Under the pieces are notes generated by a model that was not told where the DNA came from, made no database searches, and saw only the letters and a program-made list of their open reading frames with translations. This document shows positions 8,380-17,415 of a DNA stretch of 64,000 nt, piece after piece; position 1 is the first letter of the stretch; each line of letters opens with the position of its first letter. A program made the translations under genes and the position numbers. The stretch spans positions 47,874 to 111,873 of the forward strand of contig NZ_LQQP01000005.1 of assembly GCF_001619615.1 (NCBI RefSeq). Direction: 5' to 3'. This DNA is from Microbacterium sp. T32 (GTDB lineage Bacteria; Actinomycetota; Actinomycetes; Actinomycetales; Microbacteriaceae).

Positions 8380-9519
8380 ATGCCGCGGAGAGTGCTCGTG
8401 CAACGAGATGGTCAGTCGTTCGATCTCGTGGAGGTGCCGGCTCCTAACGAGCATCACCTCCAGGAGATCCTGAAGGCTCAGCCCCAATTGATTCCCGCTG
8501 ACGACATGGGATTCGACGGCGACTTGCTCGTCGTGGGAAGGGAGACGAGCCTCGCCTCCGGATACATCGATCTGATCTGCCTGGCGTCATCCGGCGACAT
8601 CATCTTGATCGAATTCAAGACCGGCCCGCAGAATCCGGACTTCCGTCACGCGCTCGCCCAGCTCATCGATTATGGATCGGACCTCTGGCGACTATCGGTC
8701 GAGGACTTCGATCGCGGCGTCGTGCAGCGCTATCTGGCCAGTGGCCGGGTGGATGCCGCCTCGAGGGGGGCATCCACTCTCGCGGAGGCCGTCGCGCGAT
8801 CGGGATGGGACCTCGGCGAAGAGGGATGGGCGGCGTTCGTCTCTCGGTTGGAGGACGTTCTCGCGACCGGGGATATCCACTACGTCGTCGCCGCGCAACG
8901 CTTCACGTCGGCGATGCAGACGAGCCTCGAGTACCTCAACGCCACGATGCGGTATGGCAAGTTCTACCTCGTCGAGATCGTCCGGATGCAGGGGGAGGAA
9001 CTCGTCGCTCATGCGGCTCAGGTCGTCGCGGCGCCTTCCCGGCGGTCGCAGACCGGGGCCTCGGGCTCAGCAGGGCAGGCCGACGAAGCGGCGTTTCTGT
9101 CGGGTCTCGCCGACGACGCTTACCGAGATGCGATGCGCGACGTTCTCTCCGGCTGTGCCGCGCTCGGCATCGAGGTGAAGTGGGGATCGAAGGGCGCGTC
9201 CATCCGGATCGCTGCTCCCGACCGGCGGCATCCCCTGTCGATCGGATGGGTGCTTCCCGACGACAGCCATTGGCAGGGTGCGCGTTTCGCCACGTTCGGA
9301 GTCGATCCCGGTTCGCTCGCCAAGACCCCGGCCGTCGAACAGGCAGTCCGTCGCTACGTGGACCGCCTCGCGCTCATCCGCGGCGGGCGCGCGGCCCCGT
9401 CCAAGCTCGAGGCCTTCACTTTCGGCGTCGACGCTCTGCCCGGCGCGCATTCGGACATCATCGCGGCGATCGCGACCCTGGTGAACGAAGTCCAGGAGAG
9501 CGGCGCGGCGGAGGGATGA
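8380..9519 (+). CDS. Hypothetical protein with PD-(D/E)XK nuclease-like N-terminal domain
   Basis: 379 aa. Residues about 60-90 read GYIDLICL ... GDIILIEFKTG, the D-(x)n-E-x-K arrangement of the PD-(D/E)XK fold seen in NucS-like and restriction-type nucleases. It is followed by a conserved-looking helix (FRHALAQLIDYG). The C-terminal 150 residues are a separate domain I do not recognise. AGGGGG precedes the ATG and TAGTGT (8352-8357) is a possible -10. It converges on hsdR, 48 bp away. A role in defence or DNA repair is inference from motif and position; no partner gene is seen. Confidence 0.6.
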   Translation: MPRRVLVQRDGQSFDLVEVPAPNEHHLQEILKAQPQLIPADDMGFDGDLLVVGRETSLASGYIDLICLASSGDIILIEFKTGPQNPDFRHALAQLIDYGSDLWRLSVEDFDRGVVQRYLASGRVDAASRGASTLAEAVARSGWDLGEEGWAAFVSRLEDVLATGDIHYVVAAQRFTSAMQTSLEYLNATMRYGKFYLVEIVRMQGEELVAHAAQVVAAPSRRSQTGASGSAGQADEAAFLSGLADDAYRDAMRDVLSGCAALGIEVKWGSKGASIRIAAPDRRHPLSIGWVLPDDSHWQGARFATFGVDPGSLAKTPAVEQAVRRYVDRLALIRGGRAAPSKLEAFTFGVDALPGAHSDIIAAIATLVNEVQESGAAEG

Positions 9520-9567
9520 TCACGCGCCGACCGATCGCCGTGTCGGTGGTGTTCGCGTGCTCCGACG

Positions 9568-12500
9568 TCAGCCGAGGCGCTGCTCCGCGTATCGCGGTGC
9601 CATCGACTCCATCTGGTCCATGACGAGCTTGATCGCCTCCGGCTGCTTGTCGGGCGGGTACTTGTACTTCACGAGCAGACGCTTGATCGACGAGCGCAGC
9701 TTGGCACGGACGTCGTCGCGCACGGTCCAGTCCGTCCGCACGTCCCGACGCATCACCGCCACCAGCTCGCGCGCGATCTGGGCGAGCACATCCTCGCCCT
9801 GGAGGTCGACGGCGGATTCATTCGTCGAGACGGCGTCGTAGAAGGCGAGCTCGTCAGTTGTCAGCGGCGGGGTGAAGGTCGTCCCGCGCGCGGCTTCGGC
9901 GGCGACGTCCTTTGCCAGCTCGACCAGTTCGGCGATCACCTCGGCGGCGGTCAGCTGCTGATTCGTGTACCGGTTCATGATCTCGGCGATGCGCTCGGAG
10001 AAGGCGCGCTGACGGACGAGGTTGCCGCGGGTCGCCATCGCGCTGGCATCCACGAGGCTGGCGCGGAGCGCCTCGATGGCGAGATGGGGGTTCGGTGCGG
10101 CCTGCGCGCGTGCGAGGAAATCCGGTCCCAGGTTGTCGAGAGACAGGCGGGGAAGCCCAGCGGCGTCGTAGATGTCGAGCACTTCACCGGGGGCGATGGC
10201 CTCGGCCACGAGCGCACTCAGAAGGCGCGCGATGTCCTCCGGGATCGGTTCGTCGCGGGCTTGGCGTTCCCGCGCGTCGTACTTCGCCATCCACACGCGG
10301 ACTTCCTCGTAGAACGCGATCTCGTCGTGGAGTTCTGCGAGCCCTTCCCGTCCGGATGCCAGGGCCCAGGCCCGTGCGAGTCGACCGGTCGCGACGCGGT
10401 ACCGCATCGAGAGTCGTTCGTTCTCGAGATCCGGAGCGTTCAGGGGGTTGGCTGGGTCCCGGAGGTAGTTTGTGGTCGTGGTGGCGGCGGTCCGCCATGC
10501 GCGGGGACCACCGCGCGCGACGATCGCCCGCCAGTCGCAGCCCAGGAGCATCTCGCGGATCTGCGCCACCAGTTCGGTGGCGATCGTCACGGCTTCCTCG
10601 ATGTCGCGACCGATCGGCCGGTTCTCCCGGTCGGAGCCGGTGTACTCCGCCAGGGCGTTCGCGAGGTTCTCGGCGAGCGGCGCGTACGCCACGAGGAGCC
10701 CGTCCTCCTTGCCACGGAACGTCCGGTTCACGCGCGCCAGGGTCTGCATCAGCAGCGCACCCTTCAGCGGGCGGTCGAGGTAGAGGGTGTGCAGCGGGGG
10801 AGCGTCGAAACCCGTGAGCATCATGTCCTTGACGATCACGAGCTCGAGCTCGTCGTCGGCATCCTTCAGGCGGGCCTTGATGGCCTTGTTCTCAGACTCC
10901 CGACGGACGTGGTCGCTCACCGGAGGCTGGTCGGTCGCCGAACCCGAGTACACGACCTTGATGCGCCCCGAGTCGAGGGCGGACGAGTGCCAGTCCGGGC
11001 GGAGCGCGACGATCGCCGAGTAGAGCCGGGCGCAGATCTCACGCGTGCCGCCTACGATCATCGCCTTTCCGGGGGACTCGATGAACGGCTTCATCCGTTC
11101 GCGCCGCTCCTCCCAGTGCTGCACGATGTCGGCCGCGAGGGTGTCGATCCGTTCGGGCGCTCCGTACACGGCATTGACGACGGCGACGGATGCCTCGAGG
11201 CGGGCGCGTTCGGTGTCGTCGAGGCCGACCGTGTATTCGTCCGCGGCGCGGTCGATGTCGTCCTGGCTGGCACCGTCGGCGAAGGCGACCTTCACGAGCC
11301 GGGGCTCGAAGTACACGGGAACGGTGGCTCCGTCGTCGACGGCGCGGGACAGGTCGTAGATGTCGATGTAGTCGCCGAACACCGCCTGCGTATTGCGCTC
11401 GGTGAACGAGATCGGCGTGCCCGTGAAGGCGATGAGCGTCGCGTGCGGGAGGGCGTCGCGCAGGTGGCGGGCGTAGCCGTCGAGGTCGTCGTAGTGACTG
11501 CGATGGGCCTCGTCGACGACCACGATCACGTTGCGCCGATCCGTCAGGAGCGGGTGCGCGGTGCCCGAAAGCTTCTCGGCCTCGGTGAGCCCGAACTTCT
11601 GCAGGGTCGTGAAGTAGATTCCGCCCGTGTTCCGGTTGCGCAGTTCGTCGCGCAGCTGGGCGCGCTCGCGCACCTGGACGGGCTTCTCGGGCAGCAGCAG
11701 GCTCTGATCGAACGTCTGGAAGAGCTGGCCGTCGAGTTCGGTCCGGTCGGTGACGACGATGACGGTCGGGTTGCGGAGCTTCCGGTGCCGCGACACCTGG
11801 TTGGTGTACAGCTCCATCTCCATGGACTTGCCCGAGCCCTGCGTGTGCCAGACGACGCCGGCCTTGCCGTTCGTCTCGACCGCCTGCACCGTTCGGCCCA
11901 CGGCCTTGGTCACGGCGAAGTACTGGTGGGGCTTGGCGATGCGCTTGGCCAGACCGTCGGCGTTCTCGTCGAACGCCGTGAAGTTCCGGACGAGCTGCAG
12001 GAACCGCTCCTGGTTGAACAGTCCGTCGAGCGCGTCGTCGATCGGCTCGACCGAGACGCCGCCCTCGACCCGCGGTTGTGTGAGCGGGATGCCGTCGTCA
12101 TCGACGTTCCACGGTGCGAAGTGATTCAGCGGGGTGAAGGGGGTGCCGTACTTGGCATCCAGTCCGTCGCTGGCGAGCGTGAGCACGCAGAAGCGGAAGG
12201 CCATCGGGAACTCGCGCAGGTATGTGCGCAGCTGATCGTGCGCGTCGGCGACGCCGGCGGACTCGGCACCCGCTCGCTTCAGTTCGATGATGCTGAGGGG
12301 CATCCCGTTGACGTACAGCACGATGTCGAACCGGCGATGCGCGTCGCCCTGTCGCACAGTGACTTGGTTGACGGCGAGCCAGTCGTTGTCCGACGGATCG
12401 GAGCCCAGCAGACGAAGGCGCGGGTTCTGCTCGCGACCGTCCGTGTCGATGTAACTGAGCGGGTACCCGCTCACCAGGTACTGGTGGATGCGGTAGTTCT

Positions 12501-12750
12501 CCGTCAGCGCGTCCTGCGATTTCGGGGAGGCGATCTCGGCGACCGCCTGGCGGAGATATTCGGCAGGGATGCCAGGATTCAGGCGCCGCAGTGCGTCCAG
12601 CAGGCGCGGGCGGATGAGAGGGTCGTCCCACGTGTCGCGCTCGCCGCTGCCCGGCGCGATGTCTTCCCCGCGCACCGGCCGCCAGCCCAGCGGCTCGGAA
12701 AGCCGGTCGATGGCGTCCTGCTCCCACGTGGATTCGGCCAGGAGGTTCAT
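9568..12750 (-). CDS. hsdR: Type I restriction endonuclease subunit R
   Basis: 1060 aa, normal for HsdR. The N-terminal nuclease domain has RFDIVLYVNGMPLSIIELKRA near residue 155 (catalytic D...E-x-K). Helicase motifs follow: Walker A HTQGSGKS near 300, DEAHRS near 412 and FTGTPI. The ATP-driven translocase cuts unmodified DNA as part of an R2M2S complex. The start is ATG 12750, overlapping the stop of the GTPase gene by four bases (ATGA), so hsdR translation appears coupled to the GTPase rather than to hsdS. Confidence 0.95.
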   Translation of the reverse strand: MNLLAESTWEQDAIDRLSEPLGWRPVRGEDIAPGSGERDTWDDPLIRPRLLDALRRLNPGIPAEYLRQAVAEIASPKSQDALTENYRIHQYLVSGYPLSYIDTDGREQNPRLRLLGSDPSDNDWLAVNQVTVRQGDAHRRFDIVLYVNGMPLSIIELKRAGAESAGVADAHDQLRTYLREFPMAFRFCVLTLASDGLDAKYGTPFTPLNHFAPWNVDDDGIPLTQPRVEGGVSVEPIDDALDGLFNQERFLQLVRNFTAFDENADGLAKRIAKPHQYFAVTKAVGRTVQAVETNGKAGVVWHTQGSGKSMEMELYTNQVSRHRKLRNPTVIVVTDRTELDGQLFQTFDQSLLLPEKPVQVRERAQLRDELRNRNTGGIYFTTLQKFGLTEAEKLSGTAHPLLTDRRNVIVVVDEAHRSHYDDLDGYARHLRDALPHATLIAFTGTPISFTERNTQAVFGDYIDIYDLSRAVDDGATVPVYFEPRLVKVAFADGASQDDIDRAADEYTVGLDDTERARLEASVAVVNAVYGAPERIDTLAADIVQHWEERRERMKPFIESPGKAMIVGGTREICARLYSAIVALRPDWHSSALDSGRIKVVYSGSATDQPPVSDHVRRESENKAIKARLKDADDELELVIVKDMMLTGFDAPPLHTLYLDRPLKGALLMQTLARVNRTFRGKEDGLLVAYAPLAENLANALAEYTGSDRENRPIGRDIEEAVTIATELVAQIREMLLGCDWRAIVARGGPRAWRTAATTTTNYLRDPANPLNAPDLENERLSMRYRVATGRLARAWALASGREGLAELHDEIAFYEEVRVWMAKYDARERQARDEPIPEDIARLLSALVAEAIAPGEVLDIYDAAGLPRLSLDNLGPDFLARAQAAPNPHLAIEALRASLVDASAMATRGNLVRQRAFSERIAEIMNRYTNQQLTAAEVIAELVELAKDVAAEAARGTTFTPPLTTDELAFYDAVSTNESAVDLQGEDVLAQIARELVAVMRRDVRTDWTVRDDVRAKLRSSIKRLLVKYKYPPDKQPEAIKLVMDQMESMAPRYAEQRLG

Positions 12751-13913
12751 TTCTTCGCCAGTTTCTGTTCGGCCAGCTTCTTCACCACATCGAGGAGCCC
12801 AGGGACGAAGTCGCCGAGCGCCCCGCCCACATTCGCGAGATCGATCTTGCCGGTGTGGACCTGCTCGCAGAGCCGCATCCACCCCTCCCCGGTCGCCGCG
12901 GTGAGTGCTCCGGCGACGCCCGCGTTGATGACGCTGCCCGCGCCGGGAATGATCTTGAGGAAGCTCGTGGCGAGGGACTTGCCGGCGAGTTGCACACCGA
13001 GTTGAGCAAGTCCGCCGGCGGAGAGCATCGTCTTCATCTCGAGGTCGAAGATGACCGCGATACGTCCCATCATTCCGAGCTGGATCGGCGCCAGGATCGC
13101 GGCATCCGCGACGGGAACCGGAACCGCCGCCGCTCCGACAGCGGCGGTGGTGGCGGCGCCGATGACGCGGCGGGCCATGTCGCGCTTCCAGGGGAGGTTG
13201 AGTCGCTGCGCGATGCGAAACGCGTCCTTCTCGTTCTCCGGAGAGAGCGCGAGGGTTTCCGTGACGAGATCACCGAGGCCGTGCCCCTTGCCCTTCCCGT
13301 GCTTACCGCTTGCGGAGGTCAGGATGACGCGGCGGATCGGGATCTCGATTCGCTGCCCGTCCTCGTCCCGCGGATCCTCGAGCCAGTCGGCGAACTCCTG
13401 AACGTCGTCCGGTGCGGAGCGTCGTCCCGTCACCGGGTTCCTGACCCAGTCGACCTTCGTGAGCACGAGAACGACCGGGAGCCCCCGCGCGTCGAGTTCT
13501 CGAATCATGGCGATGTCACGTTCGGTCAGCCGGGGAAGTTGGGAAAGAACGCAGTACCAGACGACCGAGATCTGCTCGATCGGCGGTCGTCCGGCGATCG
13601 TCTCGAGGTGGCGCCGGAGGATGTCAGCAGGCTGTTCCGCGGTCCCGATCTCGAATCCCTCGAGATCCCAGATGCCCAGGATGTCGTCGTTGTAGTAGTG
13701 GACGCCGCGCGTGACCGGGAGACCCTTCCCGACCTTCGCGAGATCACGACCGAACACCGCGTTCACAAGGGAGGACTTTCCGACGCCCGTCCCCCCGACG
13801 ATGGCGAGGTTGAATCGGCTGTAGCGAGACTTCGCGTCTGCCGTGGCGTCGAAGAAGGCCTGGTCGTCGATGGGCGGCGGATTGCTTGCCGTGGGTTCCG
13901 CGTCCGAGGTCAT
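12747..13913 (-). CDS. Era-like GTPase with C-terminal DUF697 membrane domain
   Basis: 388 aa. G1/Walker A is GGTGVGKS at residues 40-47, G3 is DLEG at 83-86 and G4 is TKVD at 152-155. Switch region VGKGLPVTRGVH supplies the G2 Thr. Residues about 245-345 form a hydrophobic Ala/Gly-rich DUF697-like segment (ADAAILAPIQLGMMG, FLKIIPGAGSVINAG), suggesting membrane association. Such TrmE-Era GTPases are not part of a normal type I system, yet this one lies between hsdS and hsdR, with a 4-bp overlap with hsdR and 29 bp after the DUF4230-like gene. It may regulate or localise restriction; this is inference. Confidence 0.82.
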   Translation of the reverse strand: MTSDAEPTASNPPPIDDQAFFDATADAKSRYSRFNLAIVGGTGVGKSSLVNAVFGRDLAKVGKGLPVTRGVHYYNDDILGIWDLEGFEIGTAEQPADILRRHLETIAGRPPIEQISVVWYCVLSQLPRLTERDIAMIRELDARGLPVVLVLTKVDWVRNPVTGRRSAPDDVQEFADWLEDPRDEDGQRIEIPIRRVILTSASGKHGKGKGHGLGDLVTETLALSPENEKDAFRIAQRLNLPWKRDMARRVIGAATTAAVGAAAVPVPVADAAILAPIQLGMMGRIAVIFDLEMKTMLSAGGLAQLGVQLAGKSLATSFLKIIPGAGSVINAGVAGALTAATGEGWMRLCEQVHTGKIDLANVGGALGDFVPGLLDVVKKLAEQKLAKK

Positions 13914-13942
13914 GATGTGTCGCTTCCGTGGGGATCGGTGGG

Positions 13943-14572
13943 TCAGCCGGCGAATTCGAACGTGAGTTCTGCGTCGGGGTCGATGCTGTGGGCGAGTTTG
14001 GTGAAGTGGAACTCGGCTTGATTTCGGAGCGCTTCGTCATTGGCGCTCAGATACTGGTTCTTCAGTTCGTCGTCGACGATGGCGTTGAACTGCTCCGACT
14101 CCGACATTTGCGCGGTGAACGCGCTCAGCACGCCGTCGTCGCTGATCACCCGATCGATGTTCGTGTCTGCCTCGCCGATCCAGGTGAACGGCGGGACCTT
14201 CACCGTGAATTGGTGGTCGCCGGTGGCGTCGATGGTCACGGTATCGACGCCGAGCTTCGCCGTCAGGCTGTACTGCATCAGCCGGACCTTCTTCAGAACC
14301 GGCACGTCCTTCAGGATCTCGGGCGGGATCCCTTCCGCCTCGGAGATCCCCTCCACGCCGAGCGTGAGAAGCACCGTCTGCTCCTCCTTCGTAATGAAAG
14401 TCACGACCTGCTCGTTCCGGACGACGCTCTGCGGTCCCAGAGCGGATGCCAGCCACGGCGGGGTCAGCAACCCCGCTGCCACGCCGGCCGCCAGACCGCC
14501 GAGCACGAGCACGACGACACCGAAAGCGGCCAGGTGAGACCACAGGGGCACGGGCCTGCGCAGGAATCTCAT
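13943..14572 (-). CDS. DUF4230-like single-pass membrane protein
   Basis: 209 aa. One membrane helix at about residues 13-37, then an extracytoplasmic domain that resembles DUF4230: TKEEQTVLLTLGVEG, LMQYSLTAKLGVDTVTI, VKVPPFTWIGEADTNIDRVISDDG. DUF4230 proteins have no known function. It sits inside the restriction operon, 110 bp after hsdS and 29 bp before the GTPase. The pair may form a membrane module. The start at 14572 has AGGGGA upstream. Confidence 0.65.
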   Translation of the reverse strand: MRFLRRPVPLWSHLAAFGVVVLVLGGLAAGVAAGLLTPPWLASALGPQSVVRNEQVVTFITKEEQTVLLTLGVEGISEAEGIPPEILKDVPVLKKVRLMQYSLTAKLGVDTVTIDATGDHQFTVKVPPFTWIGEADTNIDRVISDDGVLSAFTAQMSESEQFNAIVDDELKNQYLSANDEALRNQAEFHFTKLAHSIDPDAELTFEFAG

Positions 14573-14682
14573 GACGCGCGTCCCCTGGTGAGTCGCGGGA
14601 GCGCGGGCGTGGTGGTCATGCGGCGAATCCCCCCAGATTCGTGCGGCGGTGCAATGGTGCGAACATACCGGCTTTCCGTTCC

Positions 14683-15801
14683 TCAGGCTCCGGCGTCCGC
14701 GACGATCGCCTCGGCGTCGCGGACGCGGAGCTTCCCCGACATGAGCTGGGGGAGGAGTGCGTCGCGGGTCGCGGCGAGCGTGCGATTCTCGGAGAGCGTT
14801 ACCGCAATTACGGACTCGAGCGCTGTCAGCTCGTCCTCGATGTATCGCACCCGCTCGGGGCGGATAGAACGGACTTGCACAGCGTGCAGCTGATCGCGAT
14901 TGATAGAGCCGAAGACGGTTCCTTCGGCTTCAAACGGCTTCCAGATGTCGCGCTCCGTCTTGAGCTGGTGAAAAAGCGTCGCTTGAGCGTCGACCGTCGA
15001 ACGCACTGCAGCGAGCCCGCGGCCGATGCAAAGTGACTCCTGAGCGACGTTGACAGCGCCCACAGGTGCCCGCACGCTGACAAGAATGTCGCCGGCTTCC
15101 GCAGTTCTGACCGGGGAGGTAGTGAAGACCCGGCGTGTGGGCGTGCGGAAGCCATAGTCGCGCACACCCTGGTAGAACGGCACTCCGAAGCCAAGTTCGT
15201 TCAATGTCTCGCCCCGGGGTGACGACCCCATGGTGATTCGCGCCACCGAGTCGAGCCGCACCCGATCTGAGCTGAGTGAACCCATGAGGACAGACGATGC
15301 GCAAGCATCCGCGACGTTCGCGAGGGTCGTGTTCACGGCGATCTTTTCGTCGAGCGCGGCCAGCAGATCGGCGATGGCCGTTTGCTCCGCAACTGGCGGA
15401 AGAGCGAGTTTTATGGACTCCAGTGCCGACTTAGTGAGTTTTGGCTGCGTCGAGCCAGTGAGATATCCCGATATGTCGATCTGTTCGATTGCGTGAGCCA
15501 GAAAGCGCGTGTCCGCGTGCTCGTTCCCTTGAAGGACATGGGCATGGTTGTTGACCCAGAATCTACCGTCGGCCAAGAATGCGACAGGGGTTTTTCGCGT
15601 TCGGAGATTCTCGCCGTCTTCCGCAACAAGTAGGTAGAGGCCCTCGTAGAGGTAGGCGTCAACGAAGTCGACGACTCCGGAGGCGCCGTAGTAGGGGTAC
15701 TGGCCAGCTCGTCGCTCCGTACCCTTGACGGGGCGACGAAGCGAGTCGAAGTTCACGCTGACGTCTTGGAGGCGATATTCGCGAACCTCAAAGGCTGACA
15801 T
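14683..15801 (-). CDS. hsdS: Type I restriction system specificity subunit S
   Basis: 372 aa with two target-recognition domains (about 1-135 and 185-315), each followed by a coiled-coil conserved region (EQTAIADLLAALDEKIAVN; ENRTLAATRDALLPQLMSGKL). HsdS chooses the bipartite DNA target and docks HsdM. ATG 15801 overlaps the hsdM stop by 14 bp. The recognition domains are visibly richer in A/T (for example around 15400-15500) than neighbouring genes and use otherwise rare codons, as expected for exchanged specificity cassettes. The target sequence cannot be read from this. Confidence 0.92.
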   Translation of the reverse strand: MSAFEVREYRLQDVSVNFDSLRRPVKGTERRAGQYPYYGASGVVDFVDAYLYEGLYLLVAEDGENLRTRKTPVAFLADGRFWVNNHAHVLQGNEHADTRFLAHAIEQIDISGYLTGSTQPKLTKSALESIKLALPPVAEQTAIADLLAALDEKIAVNTTLANVADACASSVLMGSLSSDRVRLDSVARITMGSSPRGETLNELGFGVPFYQGVRDYGFRTPTRRVFTTSPVRTAEAGDILVSVRAPVGAVNVAQESLCIGRGLAAVRSTVDAQATLFHQLKTERDIWKPFEAEGTVFGSINRDQLHAVQVRSIRPERVRYIEDELTALESVIAVTLSENRTLAATRDALLPQLMSGKLRVRDAEAIVADAGA

Positions 15802-17407
15802 CGACACGCCCCAACTGCTCGCGCACCACATCCGCGAGCCGCGCCGACTCGGCGAACTGAGCCTCCAGCTCCGCGCGCAGCCGCGCGAGCTTCTCCTCGA
15901 TCGGCTCGCCGTCGTCCTCGAGTTCCGCGGCGCCGACGTAGCGGCCGGGGGTCAGGGCGTAGTCGGCGGCCTTGATCTCGGCGAGCGTCGCCGAGTAGCA
16001 GAAGCCCGGAACGTTCTCGTAGTGATCGAGGGCGGCATCCGATTCGATTCCGCGCCACGCGTGGAAGGTGCCGGCGATCCTCGCGATGTCATCGTCGCTC
16101 AGGGCGCGCTCGGCGCGGTCGACCATGTGGCCGAGGTTGCGGGCGTCGATGAAGAGCACCTCGCCGGCGCGCGCGCCCTTGTCCTTCGCGAAGAACCAGA
16201 CGCACACCGGGATGCCGGTCGAGCGGAAGAGCTGCGTCGGCAGGGCGACCATGCACGACACGAGGTCGGCCTCGACGATCTCGGCGCGAATGCGTCCCTC
16301 GCCGCCGGAGTTCGACGACATCGAGCCGTTCGCCATCACGACGCCCGCCTGCCCGCGGGGAGCGAGCTTCGACAGGATGTGCTGGATCCACGCATAGTTC
16401 GCGTTGCCCGCGGGCGGCACGCCGTAGCGCCAACGCGGGTCGTCTTCGCTGCGCGACCAGTCCTTGATGTTGAAGGGCGGGTTGGCCATGACGAAGTCGG
16501 CCTCGAGGTCGGGGTGCAGATCGCGCGCGAACGTGTCGCCCCAGCGCGACCCGAGCTGGCCGGTGAGGCCGTGGATCGCGAGGTTCATCTTCGCCATCTT
16601 CCACGTGCGCTCATTCAGCTCCTGGCCGTAGACCGAGATCTCGCTGCCCTCGCCGTGGTGCGCGTCGATGAACTTCTCGGCCTGCACGAACATGCCGCCC
16701 GAACCGCAGCACGGGTCGTACACGCGGCCGTGCGTCGGCTGCAGCAGCTCGACGAGCACGCGCACGACGCCGGCGGGAGTGTAGAACTCGCCGCCGCGCT
16801 TGCCCTCGGCGGCGGCGAACTTCTCGAGGAAGTACTCGTACACCTCGCCCAGCAGGTCACGGGCGCGACGGCCGTCCGAACCACCCTGGCCCTGGGCGGC
16901 GAAACGTGCCGAGTTGAAGAGGTCGACGAGTTCGCCGAGGCGCCGCTGGTCGACGCTGTCGCGGTTGAAGATGCGCGGCAGCGTTCCGCTCAGCTGCGGG
17001 TTCGCGTGCATCACGGCATCCATCGCCTCGTCGATGAGTTCGCCGATCGACTTCTCCGCGGCGCTCGTGGACGGACCCGTGCCCTTGGCGTTCTCGGCGA
17101 GGAAGCCCCACCGCGCCTGGGCCGGCACCCAGAACACGCCGCGCCCGGTGTACTCGTCGGTGTCGTCGATGAGGTCGGCGATCTGCTCCTCGTCGTACGA
17201 CTCGGCCAGCAGCTCGGTACGGATGGCCGCGCGGCGCTCGTCGAAGGCATCCGACACGTACTTCAGGAAGACCAGTCCGAGGATCACGTCCTTGTACTGC
17301 GAGGCATCCATCGATCCGCGCAGTTTGTCGGCGGCTTTCCAGAGGGTGTCCTTCAGCTCTTTCATCGTCGACGGCGCCTGCGGCGCGGCTTTCGGTGTGC
17401 GGGGCAT
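15788..17407 (-). CDS. hsdM: Type I restriction system DNA methylase subunit M
   Basis: 539 aa. HsdM N-terminal helical domain (about residues 14-150: MKELKDTLWKAADKLRGSMD), then an N6-adenine methyltransferase domain with SAM motif YDPCCGSGGMF and catalytic ANPPFNIKDW (NPPF). It methylates adenine in the HsdS target. AAGGA lies 5 bp upstream of ATG 17407; the upstream gene ends 8 bp earlier. It overlaps hsdS by 14 bp, so M and S are coupled. Confidence 0.95.
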   Translation of the reverse strand: MPRTPKAAPQAPSTMKELKDTLWKAADKLRGSMDASQYKDVILGLVFLKYVSDAFDERRAAIRTELLAESYDEEQIADLIDDTDEYTGRGVFWVPAQARWGFLAENAKGTGPSTSAAEKSIGELIDEAMDAVMHANPQLSGTLPRIFNRDSVDQRRLGELVDLFNSARFAAQGQGGSDGRRARDLLGEVYEYFLEKFAAAEGKRGGEFYTPAGVVRVLVELLQPTHGRVYDPCCGSGGMFVQAEKFIDAHHGEGSEISVYGQELNERTWKMAKMNLAIHGLTGQLGSRWGDTFARDLHPDLEADFVMANPPFNIKDWSRSEDDPRWRYGVPPAGNANYAWIQHILSKLAPRGQAGVVMANGSMSSNSGGEGRIRAEIVEADLVSCMVALPTQLFRSTGIPVCVWFFAKDKGARAGEVLFIDARNLGHMVDRAERALSDDDIARIAGTFHAWRGIESDAALDHYENVPGFCYSATLAEIKAADYALTPGRYVGAAELEDDGEPIEEKLARLRAELEAQFAESARLADVVREQLGRVDVSL

Positions 17408-17415
17408 GGGGTTCC

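Noticed and set aside
9539..9561. Possible third RecA-NDp-like site (GTGTCGGTG)
   Set aside because: The upstream half fits, but no TANNNT lies 8 bases downstream and no gene starts there.
10084..13005. Very long plus-strand open frame (973 codons) across hsdR
   Set aside because: It is antisense to a gene with intact HsdR motifs. Its translation is rich in Arg, Gly, His and Val without domains, as expected from a G/C-rich complementary frame.
14572..14619. Short minus-strand frame from ATG 14619
   Set aside because: It ends after 16 codons at the start of the DUF4230-like gene. No ribosome binding site and no family; at most a leader peptide.
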